DNA from: CAYWFP01 sp964457365 | GTDB lineage: Bacteria; Planctomycetota; SZUA-567 | DNA: 26,156 nt | Assembly (NCBI GenBank): GCA_964457365.1 | Contig: CAYWFP010000059.1 | Coordinates: 1 to 26,156, forward strand | Reading direction: 5' to 3' | Part shown: positions 16,402 to 23,686 of the stretch, in pieces | How positions within the stretch are numbered: the stretch's first letter is position 1 | Layout: each line of letters starts with the position of its first letter | The notes under the pieces: generated by a model | What the model saw: the letters and a program-made list of their open reading frames with translations, nothing else | Databases searched by the model: none | What the model was told of the DNA's origin: nothing | Translations under genes and position numbers: made by a program

Positions 16402-17859
16402 TTAAAAATCGTGTTCCAGGATCGCCATGCCGCGGCGGCAGATCTCCCTGGCGTAGTCGGTGAACTCGCCCTGCCCCCAGTAGCGGTAGCAGCTCGTCTG
16501 GCTGGTCAGCAGGTGAAACAGCGCGTTGCGGACGCGCGTCTGGTCCAGTGGCAGATCCGGTTCGAGCACGGTCTCGCTGAACTTCGCGCTCAGCTTGTCC
16601 ATCGGCTTGAGAACATTCTCGTACCCGCGCACCCACGAGCGGTCGTTGGTCCAGCTCCCGCCTTCCATATGGAACGAGTCGTCCTCTTTCTTGATCTCGT
16701 CGATTGTCTGCTGCAGCTTCTCGGGCCCCGCGCCCTTCTCGAAGCGGTCCCAGATCATCTTCTGCATCGCCGGCTGCACCGGCGGCAGGTCGCTCTCCCC
16801 GAGCCCCAGATCGAAGAAAAAGTCGAGATACTCGCCCACGTTCATCATCGGCGTCTTCGAGCCGCTGCACTCGCGCACGGCGTTCCGGTAGCCGTCGGGG
16901 AACTCGTTCATCATCACCCCGCCGTTCTCGCCGTCGGCGATCTGGCTCACCAAGGGCGGCCTCGACTTGTTGCAGAAGTCCTGCCGTCCCAGCCCCTTGG
17001 CCTCGTGATACGGCTGCATCTGCGCCACGAGCTTGGTGTCGCTCCCTTGCGTCTTGACGAGGGCGACGATCTCGACGGTCTCCCCCTTGGAATTGGTCGC
17101 CACGAGGCGGTTGGGAAAGTGCACGTGTTTCGAGCCGTGTCCGGTCTGCGGATCCTCGACGCTGTGCTCCTGCACGAGCAGCCACCGGTAGCCGCATTCC
17201 TTCAGGATCTTGATATACTCGTGGCAGACGTCGGGGTGGTTCGGCAGCGCCATCTCCGAGGGCGAGAATCCCCGCACGCGCGACAAGGCGTCGAGGCCGA
17301 AGATGGCGGCGAAGTGCTGCTGCCACGCCTTGACGTGCAGCCTGTAGTCCTGCATCGGCGTCGACGGCGCCACCGCATGCCCCCACGGACACCCGAGCCA
17401 CTCCACGCAACGCTTGTACTTGTCGTCGCAGGTAATGCGTTCTAGGTTCTCGAAGACGTCATCGAGGCCCATCTGGCGCAGACCGTAGAGCATGCAGCCG
17501 GAGTACTCGAGCATGATGCGCGGATCGTGCCCCGCGTCGACAAGTTCGGGGATCAATTCGCCCATGCGCTTGTAACACCGGCGGAAAGTCTTCCAGTTGT
17601 GGAAGTCGTGGACGTGCTCGTTGTTACGCATGTGTTCGAGATAGCTGATAATCTTCGCGTCCTGCAGATCGTCCCCGCCGGCGGGGACCAGCGGCTGCTG
17701 CATGTGCAAGGCGCATGCAAATGCGCTCTTGATCCGACCGAAATCGATATGGCTTTCTCGTTTGGCAAACGGCTCATAGCGCCCGGTCGCATTCTCGATC
17801 TCATTTTCGAAACCGCTGATCGCAGGCAAGCCGTCGACGTATTCGGGAATTTCGTTCAT
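16402..17859 (-). CDS. Glycoside hydrolase family 57-like protein
   Basis: The 485-residue product shows the GH57 pattern: ALHMQQPLVP at 50-59 (the HxQP region), a GFSPSEMALP segment at 197-206, YRWLLVQEH at 224-232 in the position of the nucleophile strand, ADGENGG at 308-314 in the position of the acid region, and an aromatic C-terminal SCYRYWGQGEF. Family enzymes act on alpha-glucans such as amylose, glycogen and maltodextrins. No signal peptide is seen, so it is likely cytoplasmic. I chose the ATG at 17859 because GAGGAG lies 6 bases upstream; an ATG at 17880 in frame is poorer. It stands alone, downstream of a divergent gap shared with the FHA-protease gene. The exact activity is not predictable. 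Confidence 0.85.
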   Translation of the reverse strand: MNEIPEYVDGLPAISGFENEIENATGRYEPFAKRESHIDFGRIKSAFACALHMQQPLVPAGGDDLQDAKIISYLEHMRNNEHVHDFHNWKTFRRCYKRMGELIPELVDAGHDPRIMLEYSGCMLYGLRQMGLDDVFENLERITCDDKYKRCVEWLGCPWGHAVAPSTPMQDYRLHVKAWQQHFAAIFGLDALSRVRGFSPSEMALPNHPDVCHEYIKILKECGYRWLLVQEHSVEDPQTGHGSKHVHFPNRLVATNSKGETVEIVALVKTQGSDTKLVAQMQPYHEAKGLGRQDFCNKSRPPLVSQIADGENGGVMMNEFPDGYRNAVRECSGSKTPMMNVGEYLDFFFDLGLGESDLPPVQPAMQKMIWDRFEKGAGPEKLQQTIDEIKKEDDSFHMEGGSWTNDRSWVRGYENVLKPMDKLSAKFSETVLEPDLPLDQTRVRNALFHLLTSQTSCYRYWGQGEFTDYAREICRRGMAILEHDF

Positions 17860-17993
17860 TCTGTTCTCCTCGCGTAACATCGCGTGCGGCTTTCCGGCGA
17901 CGCCTATCGAATCGGCCGGAGCGGAAAAGCGTCTGGCGCAGCCAGCGCAGGCGTGTTTCCCGTTTCCTCGTCGCCGCCGTGTCGAATTTCATC

Positions 17994-18003
17994 CACTGCA
18001 GTG
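17994..18003. promoter_or_regulatory. 10-base palindrome in GH57 leader
   Basis: CACTGCAGTG is a perfect palindrome about 135 bases before the GH57 ATG, just downstream of a weak promoter candidate. It could be an operator; a chance palindrome is also possible. Confidence 0.25.
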
Positions 18004-18015
18004 CAGATGCTTCAA

Positions 18016-18044
18016 AGAATACACATAGCAAGCGGCGGGCCCAA
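18016..18044 (-). promoter_or_regulatory. Weak promoter candidate for GH57 gene
   Basis: On the minus strand TTGGGC (18039-18044) and TATTCT (18016-18021) are spaced 17 bases. The -10 matches 4 of 6 positions and the -35 only 3. The leader would be about 150 bases. Confidence 0.25.
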
Positions 18045-18111
18045 TGATTTTTCGATTAAAGCATCGCCATGATTTTCCCTGAGATTCCGACATGCGCCGA
18101 ACGATCCTGAC

Positions 18112-18127
18112 TTGACAAATCGCGATT
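18112..18127 (+). promoter_or_regulatory. TTGACA next to a 10-base palindrome before the FHA-protease gene
   Basis: TTGACA (18112-18117) is followed directly by the perfect palindrome AATCGCGATT (18118-18127). No good -10 follows for the ATG at 18138. If translation starts at 18180, a promoter here is possible but weak. I treat it as a candidate regulatory site only. Confidence 0.25.
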
Positions 18128-18137
18128 CGAGGAGAGG

Positions 18138-19964
18138 ATGAAGCCGGTTGATCGCTGGGGGGAGCGAGAAGGGCACCGCATGGATCCGCAAACAGACAAC
18201 CAGACGCCTCCCGCCTCGGCGCAAGCGGTTCCGTTGACCGTCAGGCTGGAGTTCCTCTCCGGTTCGCGCCGCGACGACATCCAGGTCCTGGCCGCGCCCG
18301 GTGAATATACCGTCGGCTGCCGCGAGGACTGCGCGGTCCGCTTCGACCGCCCGCACGAACCATTCGTCAGCGGCCATCATCTGGAGATCGTCCTCACTGA
18401 CGAACGCGCCGAGGTGCGCGACCTGGACTCGCGCAACGGCACCTTCGTCAATGGCCAGCAGATCGAGACTTCGACGCGGCTCTACTGCGGCGACGTGGTC
18501 GTTCTCGGCTACGACGGGCCGCGTTTCCGCTTCAGTTCCGACGGCGAGCATTACGTCCACCCCGTCGTCGGCCGCAGCACCGTCGTCATGCCCAAGCCCG
18601 AGCGTCCGACCCCGGCGGCGGAAGCCGAGGATACGCCGGCCGGACGCGGCTGGCCCGCCTGGGTGCCCGCGGCCGCCTGCGCGGTCCTCGGCGTGCTGGT
18701 GACGCTGGCCTACTTCGACCAGAACCAGACCGCGCGCAAACACCAGGACGAACTGCAGACGTTGCGCGGCGATATCGTCGAATTCAAGAATGCCGACGAG
18801 AAGGCCGTCTTCACCAACCTCGCCCCGGCGGTGGTGGTCGTCAGCGACAAGCACGGGCATGGCACCGGCTTCTTCGTCCGCGACGAGGGCCTGATCCTCA
18901 GCAACAGCCACGTCGTCACCCCCGCCATCCAGTACGACCTGGAGGCCAACGCCAGTTACGTCGTCGTCCGGGCGGGCACGTTCGACGAGAACGGCGAGAT
19001 GCGGGTCTTTCCCGAAAGCCTCAAAGCCTATTTCTGCAAGCGCGACAAACACAAGGATCTGGCGCTCTTGAAGTTGCAGGCGCTGCCGGACGACCTGAAT
19101 CCGCCGCACGTGCAGCTCGCCGACGCGCCGCCGCCGCCGGGGACGAAGTGCTCCATCGTCGGCCATCCGACCTCGGGAATGCTCTGGACCTACCGCGCGG
19201 GGAAAGTCGCCTCCATCGGCTTCGCCCCGCACGACATCGTCGACGTCTACGTGCACCAGCTCGCGGCGATGGCCGAGCACGAGGACGAGGAGGCGCTGCG
19301 CGAGGCTTTGGACTCCATGCCGCGGCACAAGATCCTGCTCTCCACCTGCGGAGTCAACCAGGGCGACTCCGGCAGCCCCGTCGTCGACGAGAAGGGCAAG
19401 CTCATCGCCGTCACCTTCGCCAAGCCGCGCGACCCGGCGAAGATGGAGTTCAGCTACAACGTCCACCTCGACGAGGTACGCGACTTCCTCCGCGAACCCC
19501 TGCCGAGGCCGGCGCTGCTGCTGCCGGACGTCTGGGAGATCGGCCCCGCGCGCGGCCTGAACAACGTCGACCAGAGCGGCAAGCCCGACGCCTTGATCGG
19601 CGGGGTCAAGCGCGCCGAGGATTTCCTGCTGGATCTGGACAACGACTCGACGGTGCCGCAGGACGCCGAGGGCAAACCGGACCTGGCGAAGCTCGTCCGC
19701 GAGAAAGCGTGGGACTTCGAGGCGGCGTTCCAGATCCGCGGCGAAAAGCGCATGGCCTACTACGACACCGACAACGACGATGCGCTCGATCTGATCCTGC
19801 TCGACAAGAACGGCGACCGCAAGGCCGAACTCGGGTTCGTCCGCGAAGACGGAGTCTGGCGCGTCCGCGACGGCGAACAGGCCGGCCTGATGGACGAGAA
19901 GCACATCCCCGATCCGGCGCTGCGGCGGCGTTTCTGGAAATTGACGCGGCTGTTGTTCCGGTAA
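18138..19964 (+). CDS. FHA domain - transmembrane - trypsin-like serine protease
   Basis: The 608-residue product has an FHA domain at about 32-135 (VGCREDC, then SGHHLEI, then DSRNGTFVNG at 97-106, the phosphothreonine-binding loops), one membrane helix at about 172-192, and a trypsin-fold protease at about 221-450. The full triad is visible: His258 in SNSHVV, Asp307 in KDLALL and Ser411 in GDSGSPV. Residues 542-565 (YDTDNDDALDLILLDKNGDRKAEL) resemble calcium-binding Asp-rich loops. The layout implies a cytoplasmic phospho-sensor linked through the membrane to a periplasmic protease, in the manner of HtrA-type quality control, but no PDZ domain is present. GAGG lies 5 bases before the ATG at 18138. 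A second ATG at 18180 with AAGGG upstream is a valid alternative and would remove 14 residues. No Ser/Thr kinase gene is nearby. Confidence 0.9.
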   Translation: MKPVDRWGEREGHRMDPQTDNQTPPASAQAVPLTVRLEFLSGSRRDDIQVLAAPGEYTVGCREDCAVRFDRPHEPFVSGHHLEIVLTDERAEVRDLDSRNGTFVNGQQIETSTRLYCGDVVVLGYDGPRFRFSSDGEHYVHPVVGRSTVVMPKPERPTPAAEAEDTPAGRGWPAWVPAAACAVLGVLVTLAYFDQNQTARKHQDELQTLRGDIVEFKNADEKAVFTNLAPAVVVVSDKHGHGTGFFVRDEGLILSNSHVVTPAIQYDLEANASYVVVRAGTFDENGEMRVFPESLKAYFCKRDKHKDLALLKLQALPDDLNPPHVQLADAPPPPGTKCSIVGHPTSGMLWTYRAGKVASIGFAPHDIVDVYVHQLAAMAEHEDEEALREALDSMPRHKILLSTCGVNQGDSGSPVVDEKGKLIAVTFAKPRDPAKMEFSYNVHLDEVRDFLREPLPRPALLLPDVWEIGPARGLNNVDQSGKPDALIGGVKRAEDFLLDLDNDSTVPQDAEGKPDLAKLVREKAWDFEAAFQIRGEKRMAYYDTDNDDALDLILLDKNGDRKAELGFVREDGVWRVRDGEQAGLMDEKHIPDPALRRRFWKLTRLLFR

Positions 19965-19998
19965 CCCGTTTCACCGTTCCGCACGGCATGGATCATCC

Positions 19999-20349
19999 AT
20001 GAACGCTCCGGCCTTGGAAGCCCTGCTGCGCGCGGTCCGCGCCCGCCCCGACGTCATCGAAAGCACCGGGGCGCTGCGGCGGAAAGCCGAGGCGCAGGGG
20101 CTGAGCGGGACGCGGATCTACCAGGCCTTGCGGGCGGCGGGGGAGAGCGGACGAGACGGTTCCTCGCGAGCCGCTACCGACTCATCGGATTCTACAGATA
20201 CTTCCTCAGTTGCGCGGCCAGCTCCTCCGGGTCGCACTTGGGGACGAAGCCGTCGGCCTCGACCTCGCGCGCGCGTACGATCATCGTCTCGTTGGTCAGC
20301 GAGCTGTGCAGCAGCACCGGCAGCACCCGCAACTCGGCGTTCCCCTTGA
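19999..20349 (+). CDS. Doubtful small ORF overlapping the 3' end of the CheA hybrid gene
   Basis: The 116-residue frame starts at ATG 19999, but no clear ribosome site precedes it. The first 50 or so residues (ALEALLRAVRARPDVIEST, then LSGTRIYQALRAAG) have normal codon use with GC-rich third positions and look like a small helical protein. After about 20150 the composition becomes Ser/Arg/Pro-rich and the frame runs 158 bases into the antisense strand of the CheA hybrid gene. It may be a short gene whose end was lost by a frameshift, or simply a chance frame. No family is recognised. Confidence 0.3.
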   Translation: MNAPALEALLRAVRARPDVIESTGALRRKAEAQGLSGTRIYQALRAAGESGRDGSSRAATDSSDSTDTSSVARPAPPGRTWGRSRRPRPRARVRSSSRWSASCAAAPAAPATRRSP

Positions 20350-23305
20350 TGAAGCTGCTGAGGCTGTAGCCGTCGAGGCGGGGCATCTCGATGTCCGAGA
20401 GCACCAGGTCGACGTAGGCGAAGATGCTCGTCTCGTTGGCCCGCGCCTGCGCGAGGTAGTCCTCGATCAAATCGCGTGCGGTCTGGCCGTCCTCGGCCTG
20501 CAGCACCTCGATGCCGGCCGATTCGAGCGCGGCGGCCGTCTGCCGCCGGATCAGCGGGCTGTCCTCCACCAGCAGGATCCGGTTGCGCTCCTTGCGCCGC
20601 TGCACGCCGCCCAGGTGCGCGCCGATGTCGCCGTACAGGCGCAGCACCTGCTGCACGATACGCTCGAAGTCCAGGACGAAGACCACCTCGTCGCGGGTGA
20701 TCGAGATGCCGTTGTCGGTTGCGAGCTGGATGAACTCGTCGTTCTTATGCAGCGTCTCCAGCAGGATCGTGCCGACGACGTACTCGGTGTTGATCCGCCC
20801 GCCGCTCTCGGGCGGCGGCAGGATCTCGTTCCAGGAAATGTAGCTGACCTTGTTGACGTGGGTGACGATGAACCCCACCGTCTGCCCGGCGAACTCGCAG
20901 ACGACGACGATGCGCTCCAGCGTCTCGCCGCCGTCCCCGGCGAAGCCAAGCAGCCGGTGCAGCGCCACCACCGGAATCGTCTTCTCCCGCAACAGCAGCA
21001 CCCCGGCGAAGCCCTCCGGGGCACCGGGCATGGCGGTCAACTCGCACAGCGGCACGAACTCGCGTACCTTGAAGGCATTGATGGCGAAGACGTGGTCGTG
21101 GTAACCCTTGGCGCTGCGGGTGCGGATGACGAAGTCGATCATGCCCACGGCATTGGCGCCGATCTGCACCGTCTCGACCTTGCGCTCGGCCGCGGCCATG
21201 CGCTGCCCCGCCGCGGAGAACGCGCCCCCGGCGGCGACGTGGCTGTGGCGCAACAGACCGCGCGCGTCGAGCACCAGCGCCACCCGCTGGTCCGGCAGCA
21301 GCGCCGCGCCGGTGACGTCGGGGATATCCTGAAGCGTCCCTTCCAGTTGCCGGATCAGAACCTGCCGCGTCTCGAGCACCTCGTCCACGAGCACCGCCAG
21401 CAGTTTGTCCCCTTCCTCGATCATCACCAGCACGCCCGCGTCGATCTCGTCGCGGACGTCGGCGTCGAGACCGAGGTAGTCGCAGAGCTTGAGCACCGGC
21501 ACGACTACGCCGCGGATGGTGACCACCGTGCCGCGCCCCTCGACGCGGCTGACCTGATCTGGCTTCACGCGGAAGGTCTCGCGCACCACGTGCACGGGAA
21601 AGATCAGCCGGTTCTCGCCCAGCCGTACCAGCATGCCGTCGATGGCCGCCAGCGCCGCCGGAAAGGCGAGGCGAAAGAGCGTGCCCCGCCCCGCCTCGGT
21701 CTCGATCTCGACGCGGCCGCGGACGGCCGAGAGGCTCTCGCTGACCACCGCCATCCCCACCCCGCGCCCGGAGAGCCCGCTGACCGCCGCGGCGGTGCTC
21801 AGCCCCGAGGAGAAGATCAGGTCGACCAGTTGCGCCGGCCCGAGCTTGGCATCGGAAGCGATGCGCCCGAGTTGCACCGCTTTGGTACGAATGGCTTCCA
21901 GATCAAGCCCCTTGCCGTCGTCGGCGAGCTCCAGGATGACGTCGACGTCGGTGCGGTAGGCGCGGAGCGTGATGCGCCCCTGCGGAGACTTGCCGGCCGC
22001 ACGACGCTGGGGCGGCGTTTCGATGCCGTGATCGACCGCATTCCGGATCAGGTGGACCAGGGCGGCGCTGAGGCTGTCGATCACCGTCCGGTCGACCTGC
22101 GTCTCGCCGCCCTCGAGCTCGACGGCGATGCGCTTGTTGATCTGCCGCGCCGACTCGTAGGCCGCGCGGCGCGCGCGGAAGAAGAGCGGTTTGATCGCGG
22201 TCATACGCAGTCCCGCGGCCATGTCCTGCAGACTCCGGCAAGCGCGCGCGAGGTTGACCAGTTCGTTGCCGACCTCGCGCAGGCCGGTCAACTCCGTCCG
22301 CTGGCTCAGATGCCCGCCGATCATCGAAACCTCGCCGACGAGCTCGATCAGGCTGTCGAGCCGGCCGACCTCCAGCGTCACCGCGTGCAACGCCTCCTCG
22401 GCAACGGTCTCCTCCTCGACCGGTGCTTCGGGCGCCGCCTCCGCTTCAACCGGCGCTCCGGGCGTCTCGGCCGCGGCGAAGAAGTCCTCCGGCTCGTCGT
22501 GAGTCTCACCGACGGGTGCGTTCGTTTCCGTTGCCGCGACCGCCTCGCGTCCGGCGCCGCCGACAGCGTTATCGAGCCCCTGCAGGAGGCTCTCGACGTT
22601 CTCGCGGTCGGCCGGAGTCATGCCGTGACGCAACAGGTGCCGACCGAGGTTCAGAAACGGCGTCAACGCCTCGATCACCCCGGCGGTCAGGACGAGCCGC
22701 CCGTGGCGCGCCGGTTCGATGCGGCTCTCGATGTCGTGATAGAATTCGCTCAATTCGCTCAGCCCCAGGATTCCGGCCTCGCCCTTGAGCGTATGGAATT
22801 CGCGAAAGACCGCGCGAACCGAGTCCGGATCGCCCACCGGCGGGCGGAGCGCGTAGAGCTTCTGCTCGAGATCGTCCACCCGCGTCTCGATCTCGGCGAG
22901 GAACTCATCTTCCACCTCCTGCGCCGTCTCGGCGGTCATGGGTGGCGCTTCCAGCGCCGGCGCGGAATCCTGCAGGAAGAGATCCGCCCGCGCCAGCACG
23001 TTCTTGATCGCCGCGTCGTCCGATTTTTGTACGCCATCGAAGACCTGCAGCAGCGACAGGAGGTCGTTGATATGCTGCACCGCCGCGGCACCATCGCCCG
23101 CCTCCCCTCTGCCAATAAGACTGCAGAGATTCTCCACCCTTTGCGCCAGTTCCGCCGCCAGCCAGTCCTGCTGCGCGGTCAACGCAACCGCGATCGCGTC
23201 GGCCTGCGTCTGCAAGCCCAGCCAGTCCTCGGCAGACGAATGCGCGTCCACCAGCACGAGCTCTCCGGCTAAATCCTGAATCAGGCGATTCAGTTCGGCG
23301 TCCAA
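20192..23305 (-). CDS. CheA-type hybrid histidine kinase with CheW and CheV-like (CheW-REC) modules
   Basis: The 1037-residue product combines a helical N-terminal region (1-115), an HPt domain with phospho-acceptor His171 (FHTLKGEAGILGL), an Ala/Glu/Pro-rich linker (about 255-305), a dimerisation/kinase core with N box LIRNAVDHGIE (Asn422), DDGKGLD (462-468) and GRGVGM (513-518), a first CheW domain (about 550-690), a second CheW domain (about 708-895) and a receiver domain (about 908-1037) with acidic pair Glu914-Asp915, phospho-acceptor Asp971 in LSDIEMP, Ser1001 and Lys1023. The last two domains together have the layout of CheV. The start is a TTG at 23305: an in-frame stop lies 21 bases upstream, and GGAG is 9 bases upstream. 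No chemoreceptor, CheB, CheR or CheY gene is in the window, so it may be a stand-alone signalling system controlling motility, pili or another output. Confidence 0.92.
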   Translation of the reverse strand: MDAELNRLIQDLAGELVLVDAHSSAEDWLGLQTQADAIAVALTAQQDWLAAELAQRVENLCSLIGRGEAGDGAAAVQHINDLLSLLQVFDGVQKSDDAAIKNVLARADLFLQDSAPALEAPPMTAETAQEVEDEFLAEIETRVDDLEQKLYALRPPVGDPDSVRAVFREFHTLKGEAGILGLSELSEFYHDIESRIEPARHGRLVLTAGVIEALTPFLNLGRHLLRHGMTPADRENVESLLQGLDNAVGGAGREAVAATETNAPVGETHDEPEDFFAAAETPGAPVEAEAAPEAPVEEETVAEEALHAVTLEVGRLDSLIELVGEVSMIGGHLSQRTELTGLREVGNELVNLARACRSLQDMAAGLRMTAIKPLFFRARRAAYESARQINKRIAVELEGGETQVDRTVIDSLSAALVHLIRNAVDHGIETPPQRRAAGKSPQGRITLRAYRTDVDVILELADDGKGLDLEAIRTKAVQLGRIASDAKLGPAQLVDLIFSSGLSTAAAVSGLSGRGVGMAVVSESLSAVRGRVEIETEAGRGTLFRLAFPAALAAIDGMLVRLGENRLIFPVHVVRETFRVKPDQVSRVEGRGTVVTIRGVVVPVLKLCDYLGLDADVRDEIDAGVLVMIEEGDKLLAVLVDEVLETRQVLIRQLEGTLQDIPDVTGAALLPDQRVALVLDARGLLRHSHVAAGGAFSAAGQRMAAAERKVETVQIGANAVGMIDFVIRTRSAKGYHDHVFAINAFKVREFVPLCELTAMPGAPEGFAGVLLLREKTIPVVALHRLLGFAGDGGETLERIVVVCEFAGQTVGFIVTHVNKVSYISWNEILPPPESGGRINTEYVVGTILLETLHKNDEFIQLATDNGISITRDEVVFVLDFERIVQQVLRLYGDIGAHLGGVQRRKERNRILLVEDSPLIRRQTAAALESAGIEVLQAEDGQTARDLIEDYLAQARANETSIFAYVDLVLSDIEMPRLDGYSLSSFIKGNAELRVLPVLLHSSLTNETMIVRAREVEADGFVPKCDPEELAAQLRKYL

Positions 23306-23356
23306 GATTCGACACTCCGCGGGTCAGAATTTCCGACAACTGCACAAAAAGCTCCG

Positions 23357-23380
23357 CTTCAGCGTAAATCAAGGCTGAAG
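23357..23380 (-). repeat. Inverted repeat in the CheA-gene leader
   Basis: CTTCAGC and GCTGAAG form a perfect 7-base stem with a 10-base loop, about 52 bases before the TTG start. It may be an operator or an mRNA hairpin; a chance match cannot be excluded. Confidence 0.3.
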
Positions 23381-23552
23381 TCCTGTCCAGCCACTGCCGA
23401 AAACAAAACGTGTTCCAGTTGTCGCTTTCGCCCGACAGCGCTGCCGATCGCATCGGGCCATGGTCCGATAACGCCTTGATCCGGAAACGCTTGGCGTACT
23501 CAACATCGGCTGAAAACCTGCGCGGGTTTCGGTTTCCGAACGGTTTGCGGGG

Positions 23553-23582
23553 TTGACATCCTCTGTCATAAGCCGATATACT
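23553..23582 (+). promoter_or_regulatory. Near-consensus promoter of tig-clpP-clpX
   Basis: A perfect TTGACA (23553-23558) and TATACT (23577-23582) are spaced 18 bases. Transcription should start near 23589, giving a leader of about 98 bases before the trigger factor ATG. Confidence 0.75.
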
Positions 23583-23636
23583 CGGTGCGACCGGAAACGC
23601 TTCTGGTTCGCGACCGGGAAGATCCGGCGCTTGGCG

Positions 23637-23657
23637 GCCCCGCGCGGGCTTTTTTTT
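23637..23657 (+). terminator. Attenuator-like hairpin with T8 tract in the tig leader
   Basis: GCCC-CGCGC-GGGC (23637-23649) is followed at once by eight T residues (23650-23657). The stem is only four base pairs but wholly G-C. It lies downstream of the promoter and 29 bases before the ATG, so it would act inside the leader of the operon itself. Confidence 0.4.
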
Positions 23658-23686
23658 CACCATTTGTCCGAGGTGGCAATTCTGGA

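Larger units (their letters stand above)
23306..23686. other. Divergent gap between the CheA hybrid and trigger factor genes
   Basis: This 381-base gap shows no convincing gene. It contains an inverted repeat CTTCAGC/GCTGAAG (23357-23380) in the CheA-gene leader, the strong plus-strand promoter at 23553-23582 and the hairpin with T-tract at 23637-23657. The remainder, 23381-23552, has no feature I can name. Confidence 0.6.

Noticed and set aside
16336..16404. A 22-codon plus-strand ORF just past the GH57 3' end
   Set aside because: The GAGGAGGG upstream is too distant from the ATG, the peptide matches nothing, and it ends in the GH57 stop region.
18012..19904. Minus-strand frame of about 630 codons antisense to the FHA-protease gene
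   Set aside because: The plus strand shows an FHA domain and an intact catalytic triad; the antisense frame shows only low-complexity Val/Ala/Asp-rich sequence.
20210..23272. Plus-strand frame of about 1020 codons antisense to the CheA hybrid
   Set aside because: Every expected CheA, CheW and receiver motif is on the minus strand. The antisense frame is a compositional shadow.
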